This document shows positions 11,224-20,839 of a stretch of 64,000 bases of DNA, piece by piece (the first letter of the stretch is position 1; every line of letters begins with the position of its first letter). The notes beneath the pieces are model-generated. The model was not told where the DNA came from, searched no databases, and was given only the letters and a program-made list of their open reading frames with translations. Made by a program: the position numbers and the translations under genes. This DNA comes from Zygnema cylindricum (taxonomy: Eukaryota; Streptophyta; Zygnematophyceae; Zygnematales; Zygnemataceae). Location: contig JBBHKE010001836.1 in NCBI GenBank assembly GCA_037447655.1, positions 85,392 to 149,391 on the forward strand, read 5' to 3'.

Positions 11224-12441
11224 GTGATAGATGACAAAGAGTTTGATACCTTCATTAGTAAGGGAGTCTTCACAGCTAAGTATAGGGATGAAGTTTACTT
11301 TACGGCAGATAAGGTTAGCCAAGGCATGTTTAGGCTTAACCTGAGTAAAGAAAAGAAAAATGCTTATTATGTTGGTGTTCCAAAATCGATGATTTGGCAT
11401 AAGCGGTTGAGGCATGTGCATTTTGATAGGTTGAGGGAAATGAAGAAGCTTAGTGTAGTAGAAGGCATTCAGTTTGGTGATGATGAAATGGTGGATAATT
11501 GTAGTGGATGTGCTCATGGAAAAGCTCACAGACTTCTTTTTCCCAAAGCCGCCACATATAGGGGGGGAAACGTACTAGATCTTGTCCACACAGATATCTG
11601 GGGACCTGCAAGAGTACTTTCGGTTGGAGGGAAGAGGTTTATGTTAAAAATAACCAATGACTGTTCTAGGTACTCTAGAGTTTACTTCCTAAAAACAAAG
11701 TTTGAAACACCAACTTACTTCAAATAATATAAAGCTTGGAGTGAGAAGTTGCATGGAACCCCCGTTAAGAAAATAATGAGTGATAATGGGGGAGAATATA
11801 CCTCTAACCAGTTTGAGGAATACCTAAGAGATGAGGGAGTTTAGCACCACAAAATTGTACCATATAACCCAAAACAAAATGGGGAAGCTGAAAGATTAAA
11901 CCAAACACTAGGAGATAGTGTATGTAGTATGTTGTCTGACAAGAAAATAGAAAATAGATTTTGGGCAGAAGCCATGAACTGTGCCAACTACATTAAGAAT
12001 AGAGTTCTTACCTCAGCCGTAAAAAGAATGACACCTTATGAGAGATGGGTTGGAAGAAAACCAGATATCTCACACCTTAAAGTATTCGGTAGCCAAGTTT
12101 ACAGTCTTGATACGGATAAGAAAAACATGAAACTAGATGCTAAGGGCAAACCTGGATACTTTGTAGGATATGATGAGGATGTCAAGGGATATAGAGTCTA
12201 TGACTTTGCAAAGCAAGATATTATTATGGTCAAACACCTGGTTGACATGGATGAAGGGAAGTCATTTGACCCCTTCAAATATACCAAGAAGATAAAAATC
12301 CATTTTGAGTCTGAAAGCGAGGAGAGTTCTATCTTTCCCGAAAAAGACATGAGTGAAAGAGTGATTGCAGATTCGAGGAGATCCAAGATACAGGAGATCT
12401 ACCAGACACCACACATATTCCTATGGACTTCGAGGAGATAG
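11224..12441 (+). pseudogene. copia GAG-pre-integrase and integrase
   Basis: GAG-pre-integrase region WHKRLRHVHFDRLREM with CSGCAHGKAHR gives the HHCC finger. The catalytic core has the first Asp in HTDIWGP, the second in SDNGGEYTS and the Glu in NGEAERLNQTL. Two stops interrupt it: TAA at about 11726 after ETPTYFK, and TAG near 11843 before HHKIVPYN. The C-terminal part has FWAEAMNCANYIKNR, PYERWVGRKPDISHLKVFG and GYFVGYDEDVKGYRVY, all standard for copia integrases. Confidence 0.93.
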
Positions 12442-12629
12442 AACATGAGGAACTAAAACCGGCTTCCATGAATAGGGGAGCCGATGAGACAGTAAGAAGA
12501 AACCCGAGACTTCTTTCTATTCGAACTTTAGAGTTTGAGGGAGTGAGAACGAGCAGCAAAATGATACAAGTGAAATAGGTTGTTTTTAAGGTAACTAAGC
12601 TATCTCATCCTGATGAGCCTCACTCATAC

Positions 12630-13312
12630 TTGGAGGCAGTGAACAACCCAGAAAAAGACAGATGGATTAGAGGAATAAATGATGAGATGGCTTCCATCAT
12701 GGAAGGAAATACTTGGGAACTAGCGGATTGTCCTACAGATAAAAAATATAATGGCTGTAAATGGGTATTTAAACTAAAACTGAACCCAGATAATACCATT
12801 GAAAGATATAAAGCTCTTTTGGTAGCAAAGGGGTTCACCCAAAAAAAGGGGATTGACTATGAGGAGACGTTTGCTCTAGTTGTTCGGTTCCCATCGGTAA
12901 GGATTCTCCTCAGTCTAGCAACAGCGGACGACTTGGAAATTCATCAGATCGATATTAAGACCGCATTTCTCAATGTTGAGTAAGAAGAAGAAATCTTCAT
13001 GGGGCAACCAGAGGGATTTGTGGAGAATGGGGAAGAGAGCAAAGTCAGCAGGCTCATAAATCCTTATATGGACTTAAGCAGGCTCCCCGACAGTCGAATA
13101 AGAAACTAAATGAGTTTCTTTCTGGTTTGGGATATATCCGGATCACCTTTGACCATTCTATCTATATGTTTGAAGATGAGAATGGTGTGATTTTTATTGC
13201 AATTTATGTGGATGATCCGCTGGTGTTAAATAAGTTTTTGGTAAAGATTAATAAATTAAAAAAATATCTTAGAAGCAGATTTTGACATGAAGGATTAAGG
13301 GGAGGCAAGTTA
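12630..13312 (+). pseudogene. copia reverse transcriptase (RVT_2), N-terminal half and YVDD
   Basis: The open frame 12630-12983 shows NTWELADCPTDKK, CKWVFKLKLNPDNTIERYKA, LVAKGFTQKKGIDYEETFA and IHQIDIKTAFLN, then a stop. Beyond it, in changing frames, EEEIFMGQPEGFVENG and SLYGLKQAPRQ-like text is readable, and the catalytic YVDD box appears as IAIYVDDPLVLNKF at about 13198-13240. Several frameshifts lie between these blocks. Confidence 0.92.
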
Positions 13313-14008
13313 TATTTTGGAAATTCAAATGGAAAGAGATAGGGGGAAAAGGATCATTAGACTTACTCAGAAACAAACAATAGGTAACATGCTTGAGAAA
13401 TTCCAGTTGGAAAAAGTAATTAGTTATACCACTCCCATGGACTTTAAGAAAGTAAATGATGGGAGTGTAAAGGGAGAAGTGATAATCCTACATGATAAAA
13501 TAAGTTCAAAAGAGAGAGAGTTTATGAAGTCTATCCCTTACAAGCAGGTCGTAGGAAGTCTAATATACTTTATGAATTATACAAGGCATGACATAACGGC
13601 AATAGTTGGAGTACTCAGTAGGAGTCTTAATGATCCTAGGAAAAGAGATTGGGAGGCAGCCAATATTTTGGAAATTCAAATGGAAAGAGATAGGGGGGAA
13701 AGGATCATTAGACTTACTCAAAAACAAACAATAGGTAATATGCTTGAGAAATTCCAGTTGGAAAGAGCAAACATTTATACCACTCCCATAGACTTCAAGA
13801 AGTGATGGGAGTGTAAAGGGAGAAGTGATAATCCTAGATGATCAAATAAGTCCAGAAGAGAGAGAGTTTATGAAGTCTATCCCTTACAGGCAGGTCGTAG
13901 GAAGTCTAATATACTTTATGAATTATACAAGGCCGGACATAACGACAATAGTTGGAGTACTCAGTATGAGTCTTAATGATCCTAAGAAAAGAGACAGGGA
14001 GGCAGCCA
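13313..14008 (+). repeat. 351-bp in-frame tandem duplication inside copia RT
   Basis: Copy 1 starts at 13313 and copy 2 at 13664, both with TATTTTGGAAATTCAAATGG; both end at GAGGCAGCCAA. The unit is 351 bp (117 codons). Copy 2 has later lost a few bases after 'gacttcaagaag', which creates a stop. Confidence 0.92.
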
Positions 14009-14541
14009 AGAGAGTCATAAGATATCTGATAAGAACAAGAGAGTTATGGTTGCATTTCGGAGAGGAGCACACTGATATCACTACTTTGAGTGATGCCAGT
14101 TATGGGGATGCATCTCTGAGAAGATGCACTTCTGGGTATAAGTTGTATGTGGGGGAACGTGCTTGATGTTGGAGCAGTAAGCAACAAAAGGTGGTTGCTG
14201 AGTCTACTATGGAGGCTGAGTATATGGTCTCTTCTTCTGCTGTGAAAGAGTTGATGTGGGTCAAGTCCTTGTTGCAAGAATTGGGGTATATGAAGGAGGG
14301 AGTGCATGAAGTATTTTGTAATAATCAAGCTGCCATTGCAATTGCAGCTAATCCAAAACATCATTTCAAGGTTAAGCATATAGACATAAGATTGAGTTTT
14401 GTGAGAGAAAAAGTTGAGAATAAGATTATGAATCTTGTATATAAATCTGATGAGGGATATGATGACAATACCAGTGCCTTCTCCCAAATTCAATATTGCA
14501 AAGAAAAATGTGGACTAAAATTGAAGTTAAAGTTAGACTAG
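13313..14541 (+). pseudogene. copia RT thumb and RNase H with internal duplication
   Basis: The RT end/thumb segment (LEIQMERDRG..., SIPYKQVVGSLIYFMNYTR, DITAIVGVLSRSLNDP) occurs twice in tandem. After the second copy RNase H follows: SDASYGDASLRRCTSGY, then after a stop WSSKQQKVVAESTMEAEYM and NNQAAIAIAANPKHH, HIDIRLSFVREKV. The two frames are separated by a TGA at about 14164. The end of the frame lies 14 bases before the 3' LTR polypurine tract. Confidence 0.92.
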
Positions 14542-14554
14542 AAAATAAAAGAAG
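14539..14554 (+). promoter_or_regulatory. Polypurine tract of the copia element
   Basis: An A/G-rich run (AGAAAATAAAAGAAG) lies directly before the LTR start TGTTGAAATA, the place where plus-strand DNA synthesis is primed in LTR elements. Confidence 0.75.
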
Positions 14555-15595
14555 TGTTGAAATAACTAGATTTATAGAGTATTTTCTAGGTCTAAATATA
14601 TCAGTATAAAAAGAACAGAAAAGGGCGGACAGCCTGCCTCCACCTCCTCTTTCTAGCCACCATACTTGTTGTAGTAGCTGGAGGATAGAGAGAGTGGTTG
14701 AACCATGGTTGCCTTAGTTTAACAAGCAGTTATTTTTAGTAGATTACCAAAAAGATACTTGACGGACCCAAGATTTGATCCTCGTACGTGCCGTCCGTCA
14801 AGTTGGACGGTAGCAGTCAGCTTTATCATATTGGTCTAGGAGCAATGCTAAATGCTATAGGGTTTGATAAATATTTATTTATTTAGGAGTGAACTAATTC
14901 ATTTAACTGAAACTATATACGACATGCATAGATACAGTTTTTGTAAAGTACGGAGTACGGTACAGTTTTGAAATGGATACCGCGCATTTTGTTTCGATAA
15001 CGAAACAAATATCGCGCAAGTATTTATAACCGCTGAGATTTCATTTTGGTTCTTATCCAAGCGCACACATCATCACCGAGATCCCGGAGTGGTCACTTTT
15101 GCTTTTTGTGACATGGCATGACCTGGCGCCTCGTGGAGAGATCACATTTGGTCGTAGGAATTCCGAGGAAGCTACGGACGAGTAAAAAGAGGGCACGCGT
15201 CGACGTAATAGCCTTGTCCTACATTGGTCGTACAAAAAGGTACAACGACAGTAGTACTTTTTGGTACGCTACAGTAATATGATTGGTCTGTACTTCAGTA
15301 GATAGGAGTTATTAGAGAGAATCAGGACTTAGTGTTTTTTGGAAATACAGTCACCTCTCCCCTTGAGGGTTTATATAAAATAGGCATCTTTGCCAACCCA
15401 TAACTTATCGGTTGGTTGGCCGTTTTCGGTGATTTTTATTGCTACAAACTCAGGGCAATCTAAGCTGCATAGGGGCGCAGTCCTACTGCCAATTTGCCCT
15501 CTTGGGCAAGAGTTGTTGTGGCTTGCAGTGGGTTGGTTAAACGATATCTAGAGGCTTCTTGAATTCTGTAGTCAAATGGATGACACAAAATTGCA
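14555..15595 (+). repeat. 3' LTR of the copia element (family A, complete)
   Basis: Starts TGTTGAAATA and ends AATTGCA, the TG...CA ends of LTRs. It aligns over its whole length to the solo LTR at 49284-50360. A degenerate tRNA-like block lies near 14760-14840, in the same place as in the solo LTR. Length is 1041 bp. GCCAA follows, which would be the target duplication, but the matching left copy has been lost with the 5' LTR end. Confidence 0.9.
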
Positions 15596-15596
15596 G

Positions 15597-15932
15597 CCAA
15601 CGTGGAAATGGTGGGAAGGTTTTGGATTTGCCGCCCATATCTAACAAAAGGTATCACTCAAAATACTTGCATAATGCTCAACTGCCAGCTTATGTGAGCG
15701 TAATTGGTCAACATAAGACCATATTCACTCTAAGAAAAGAAACAGGTTGATGGCTAAAGGCGCTAATGATCTCCTTAGGGTCTTCATTAATCTCACACTG
15801 TTAAAGAAGACTATGGATGTCAACTATGAAGAGAATTTGATTGAATGGGAAGAAGAGGAAGGGGAGGTTAGGGAAGAGGAGTCAGATGAAGACATGATGG
15901 ACTTCAATGTAGGGGAAGGTGTTTTAATGTAA
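15597..15932 (+). pseudogene. hAT transposase C-terminal dimerisation domain, relic
   Basis: One frame (from 15603) reads through three stops as WKWWEGFGFAAHI, CERNWST, HIHSKKRNRL, GANDLLRVFINLTLL and an acidic tail ending at TAA 15930-15932. WW, CERNWS, the RNRL block and the N-L-R/T-L-L block in this order are the hallmarks of the hAT family dimerisation region. The rest of the transposase is absent; the copia 3' LTR directly precedes it. Because all blocks stay in a single frame, decay here is by point mutation. Terminal repeats of the hAT element were not found. Confidence 0.82.
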
Positions 15933-16792
15933 AAATAGATGAAAGACATATATGTATTTCTTTTTTGGTTTAATGTGTTTTTTATTTTTTAATTAACATG
16001 TTACGTCGTGCAATGTTGAATGATGAAAAATGTCATCTGCATATGGCCTGTACTTTTTTTTTTAAGTCGCATGCTCTCGGAGAGGTAGAGAGAGAAGGCC
16101 ATGGGTGCAGATAGTGTCCTTTCTTTTTTGAAGCCGCATGCTTTCAGGGAGGTAGAGAGAGAAGGCCATGGCTGCCTGTCAAATATTTTGCAAGAGACTG
16201 ACAAACAATACAATTCAAACAAAAAAAAGGGGATAGACTGAGACAGACAAACAAAATTATTCTGACAAAAAAGAGGCGTTGCTTAAGATTTGAACCTGGC
16301 CATACAGTTTCTCACATTACCTTTAGAGAGCTTACAGTTACCTGTTGATATAGATGTTCCAATACACACCTGAGGTGTGATAATTATTTAAATAATAAAA
16401 AAATTCTACCACTTATTTAATGGAAATAGTACAAACTGCGGTACATGTTGAATTCATTTTTTTTAACATGTACAGATTCGTACGAACAAAAATTCATTAC
16501 CGATTTTTACAATTATTTCAAAGCGACCTCTACAGTTTCTACGTATTGTACGCGCGTTCGAATCGTGCGTAAAATGCGTTTTTAATAACTATGCTTTTTA
16601 ATCTAAGATTTTTAGTTTTTCACAGCCCAATAGCCCATACAGTATGGGCTTTCTGCATATTGTACAGCAACTCATGTTGTATGCCTATTGTTGGACCTAC
16701 TATAACGCAGTTTAAAATTATGCTGCCAATGTGGCACACAATTTTTCGCTCTGCAGCGAGTGTCCAATTTTCGTACACACTAAATTACTTCC
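15933..16792. other. Spacer with 66-bp duplication and tRNA-like block
   Basis: A 66-bp tandem duplication (16070 and 16136) carries 'gaggtagagagagaaggccatgg', like a block inside copia LTR family A. Around 16265-16340 a weak tRNA-like block is seen on the minus strand (B-box-like GGTTCAAATCTT). Otherwise AT-rich sequence with no gene. Confidence 0.5.
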
Positions 16793-17159
16793 TACATCGT
16801 GAATCGTAATTAGCGTTATATGAAATAATTTCGTCGCCCCAAATTTTGACTTTATCACCCTCACTAGAGTACATAATTCTAAATTATTCTTTACATTATT
16901 TAAGGTATTTTTTGAGTCTGCATTTCTAATATAGTGTCGTTTTAAATAGTGTGGCGTAGGCTCGGTGCCTGACCATGCAAAATTTTACTTTATTAACTAT
17001 AAAATACAAAAAATGATTTAATACAGGCATAGTTCAAAAGTAAGCGTTTTTATGGTAGGCCTTTGGTAGGCGCACAAACTTGGCACAAAACTCGCGCAGA
17101 GTAGACATACTATATGTGTGTGCGTTGTGTAGAACCCTGTATGAATATACGAATCTGAC

Positions 17160-18070
17160 GTTGAAATCCTATGGGCTCCATTGCCACACAGAATTCGCAG
17201 ATCAAAATAAGCTTATCTAGATAGTGTCGACTCCAAGGTTATATAAACCCAAATGATTGACTCCTTGACAATCAAAACCCCATTAAAGCTTCACCCCTAT
17301 GAAATAAGACTTTGTGTGTGCTCAGTTCCACCAAAGAATACAAAGTTAGAATATAAGATTTGGATACATTCACCCACTTTGACTTTCCCTTAGAAATGCA
17401 GCCACCCAAGCAGGCAAAAACTCTGACCGGCTACACGCGTGTGTAGCGTGGACTCCCGTGAGTCCGCGGCAACAAGAATCAGTGAAATTGGTCAACTGAG
17501 TTGATAGATATGGCTGACCAAAGTTTGCCTTTTATACAACATGCTCTCTGGGAGAGGCGGCTACCTACCCAAAATATCCTAAGTCCTATTCCCTCTCTAA
17601 AACCCCATTCTACTGAAGTACAGCGCCAATCACAAGACTGTACCGTACAAAAAAGTACAGGCGTCAGTGTACTTTTTGTACAACAATTGTACGACAGGCC
17701 ATACTGGTGACATCTGCCACATCCGAGCTTGTTTTCTTGCACTCCGGAAATTCCGCAACCACGTACGATGTCGCCACGTGTCATCCGGATTGGCGGCGCA
17801 CGAAAACGCCAAGGCGGCCTTTCCGGAATCCCGGCTTGCACCACGGCCGTCGATTGCACATCGCATTTTTTATGACGGTCGACGTTCGCAAGCGCGACAC
17901 TTTTTTAACCGCCGTTACAGTATTCCGCCAGTCAAAGTTGTTCGACGGATTGACCGTCAAATCTTACCTCGAAGGTACGTAGCTTGTACGAAATTGTACT
18001 TCAAATGTACAATTTCTGACAACTACCTGCGCGCAACAAAAATCGTCTCTGCGATTAGCAATTCCCAAAA
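17160..18070 (-). mobile_element. Reversed copia LTR copy (family A), diverged
   Basis: Read on the minus strand, blocks match the LTR fragment at 5615-6345: the 'ataggacttag', 'ctctcccagagagc', 'caactttg' and 'ggtcagagtttttg..tgc' blocks, and the GTAC-rich centre. Exact ends were not identified. Probably a solo LTR. It is the most diverged of the five family A copies. Confidence 0.65.
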
Positions 18071-18077
18071 CAAATTA

Positions 18078-18820
18078 GGGTGAAGTTCCATTACGAAATT
18101 ATGTAATCGTACGACCAACATTACAAAATGCTACAGTTGAACGAAGTTCCATTGCGCAGAGTCTGTAGTCCACGTGTTTGCAAAAGAGTGGCACCACGTA
18201 GCTATAAATTTGATATTGAAAATCGTCAATGATTTTCACACCGACCAAAAATCTTCATTTGCGTACCATGTACGTGCGTACCAGGTCGTCGTGCAACACA
18301 ACTTTTGTACTCTTTGCAGACGCCTTGTCAGGTACCACCTCATTTTTTTAAGGCTCCTGTTTTTTTCGCGTGACGAATGAGCGCTGCCAGAAATAGTGCG
18401 ACGAATGGGCGCTAATAGAAATAGCGTGACGAAAGTGCGTTACAACATTTCGTTTGTATTTTTTGTTGGTTTTTTGAATGCGTATATCGTGTGCGAAATT
18501 TTTTAATTTCCGTTGGTTGCCATATTGACACGTATGCTCATTATCCAACGTGTCGCGGCTCAATTTTTTCTGTAATTGGTGATGTACCTCGCGAGGTACA
18601 TCACCAATTACAGAAACTTTGGAAGCGAATGCTTCGCGAAAAAGTATCCAACGGTCATTGTTAACTCCCAGACTTTTGGAGAATATTGGCAAGATCTTCT
18701 GTAATGTTGTTTTCCGGATAAAAACAAAATAGGAGGTACAGCGTAGTACGGCAATGTCCGAATTTCTGTAAACAGCCTCACTTTTCGTCTAATGGAACTT
18801 CGTCTAATGGAACTTCACCC
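18078..18820. mobile_element. Harbinger-like MITE, 0.74-kb family (copy 1)
   Basis: Terminal inverted repeats GGGTGAAGTTCCATTA and TAATGGAACTTCACCC are flanked on both sides by TTA (18075-18077 and 18821-18823), the 3-bp target duplication typical of PIF/Harbinger elements. The right terminal repeat is itself duplicated (15-bp unit). It has no transposase. A perfect 50-bp palindrome lies at 18567-18616. Related copies are at 48216-48953 (complete) and 46930-47166 (right part). Confidence 0.88.
18567..18616. repeat. Perfect 50-bp palindrome
   Basis: Bases 18567-18591 and 18592-18616 are exact reverse complements with no spacer; the core is ACCTCGCGAGGT. It would form a 25-bp hairpin in single-stranded DNA or RNA. 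Confidence 0.95.
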
Positions 18821-18930
18821 TTAGAGTAAATGATTTCCCTCAAAACCCTCAAATTCCCAAATAGCGTAGATAGCGCTAATTGTTTCATTACGCTATCTAT
18901 TTCATTACGCTAATAGCGATTCACGGTGTA

Positions 18931-19435
18931 CTGAACCTCTACTGCGAATTTGTGGGAACCCTATCGCCGACACGGTGGCTATCGGTTCGACACGGTGGCT
19001 TTTACGGTACCGTGCCGTCCGATTTGGCATGGTACACTGTCGTATCAGACGCTACGTTATCCTACCGTATCGCAGCAATGTTTTCCAATAACACATTCGA
19101 ATCTGTTCGCCAAGCGAATGATTTTTCGTGAGCAGTTCCGTTTTTCCAGTTTCGAAGTGAAAATCTCTGCTTAACTGCTTTTGTTTCGACTTTCGAGCTT
19201 TGAAAGTTTGAAGTTTCAAATGCTCCCTGCCGTATTGGGAGGATTTTGAAATTTCGTTGAATTTTGTATTTTCGTTCCACCGTTATTTTTTTCGCTGTAA
19301 ACAGTCAGCCACTTGTTCTTCCTTCCCCACCAATAGAGACCATTTGATTTGCTTTCACGTTGTTGCAGTCTGAATTAGAAGACTTCCTGAGAGTGTCTCA
19401 CTCGAAAGGCTCTTTCTTCTGACTGATTGGTTTCT
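18931..19435. promoter_or_regulatory. Upstream region of the SAP30BP-like gene
   Basis: No other gene is visible. A CGACACGGTGGCT block occurs twice (about 18967 and 18990). The 5' untranslated region probably lies in the last 100-150 bases; no TATA box could be assigned with confidence. Confidence 0.4.
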
Positions 19436-20804
19436 ATGGCGGAGAAAAGAAAAGCAGAGAGTATTGCAGCTTTATTCATATACAATGATGATGATGAAAT
19501 GGACGAGGAAGACGAAAATGTGGAATACAGGGAGACAGATGCCGCTCAGAGAGATACTTTTCCGGCTGTGACGGATGGGGCCAGGGATCGATCTTTGGAA
19601 GAAGGGCGGAATGGAGACGCTGGAGTGTTAGGAATGTTCAATTATGGGCAAGAGGAAGGAGCAGCTACACCTGAGCGAGAGGTAAGCCGTGGATATTGGT
19701 TCAGCTGAGTTCGAGAGGCAAAACTTATATTGTTAAGTATAAGTGTAAGTAGTGTAAGTACAGAGTAAAAGTATTATATGTATAGCTAAAAGCATAAGTA
19801 AAAAGTATACGTAAAAGTACAAGTATAAAATCCAGAGTATAAGTTTTAAATTAACTTGTAAAGTGTACAGTGTATAGTGTAATTTATAAAGTATAAGCTA
19901 TAAGGTATAAAGTATAAAACATAAAGGATAAAGTTCAAGGTGTAAGGTATAAGTAAAAGTAAAAGTAAAAGAATAAGTATAAGTATAAGTGTAAGTATTG
20001 TGGGTTATAAACTCATAAAGGAGGCTCTGAAGCTGCTCCTGATTGCTGTCTCTCTTTTTGGTCAAGTGTCAGTGAATGGGGCTACAAGAAGTGTGTCCTC
20101 TGCTGTCTGAGTGTGCTCTGGCAGGTGTTCTGTTTAAGTTTCTTTTGGTTTTCTACTGTTTTTTTATCACTTCTGAGCGGGAATTTAGTATTGCTTTTTC
20201 TTTCTCATATAGGGTAATTATACTTACGCTGTTACTGGCGGTACTGGCCAGTAATCACCTTAATCGTACTAAGAAGTGTACGTTTTGTACAAAATCGCAC
20301 TTTTTTTTGGACGATTTCTATGATTTCTGCGCCAGTAATGCCAGTAACAGTGTACGTATTCTTATCCTGTTGCATGTTTAACTTGTGGCTTTGATGGCTT
20401 CATCTTCCTTTATTTTATTTCACATATCTGCCTTACACAGATTATGTGGTTGGTTTTGGTTTGTAGGAAAGTGACGAAGAACAACTTCTACCACCACCAG
20501 AAGGGACTGGACGAGATAAAGGTGACAATGACTTAAATCTTTGTCACTCAGAGGCTTTTTGAAAATGTTTCTCCACCTTTTTTCCTGAGTGTATTTATCG
20601 GTGGTACTTATGGGATTGACACACTCTCCATAGACCTCAAAGCTGGGGGATGGAGATGAGTTGTGTTGCATTCAAGAGTGAGAAAGCGAGAGCACATGCT
20701 TTTTAATGCTAAATATATTTAGGGGTGAGAGAGAGGGGGGGGGGAAGAGAGTGGGGGAGGGGGAGAGGAGAGGGCGATGGAGAGAGGAGAGGAGAGGGGG
20801 GGGG

Positions 20805-20839
<35 letters not shown>

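Larger units (their letters stand above)
9375..15595 (+). mobile_element. Ty1/copia retrotransposon, near full length but dead
   Basis: The layout is 5' LTR part (9375-9886), gag remnant, protease, GAG-pre-integrase, integrase, RVT_2 reverse transcriptase, RNase H, polypurine tract and complete 3' LTR (14555-15595). The order protease-integrase-RT-RNase H identifies the copia superfamily. Many stops and frame changes and an in-frame internal duplication make it non-functional. The 5' LTR has lost its first 500 or so bases, next to the family B LTR ending at 9269. The 3' LTR abuts a hAT transposase relic, so that relic was probably the insertion target. Confidence 0.92.
16793..18930. mobile_element. 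TACACCG-type MITE split by nested insertions
   Basis: The left end TACATCGTGAATCGTAATTAGCG (16793) and the right end CGCTAATAGCGATTCACGGTGTA (18930) match the termini of the intact 493-bp copy at 55196-55688, as does the internal 'ttttaaatagtgtg' block at about 16945. Between them lie a reversed copia LTR and a complete TTA-flanked MITE. TA is present at both outer ends. Confidence 0.8.
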
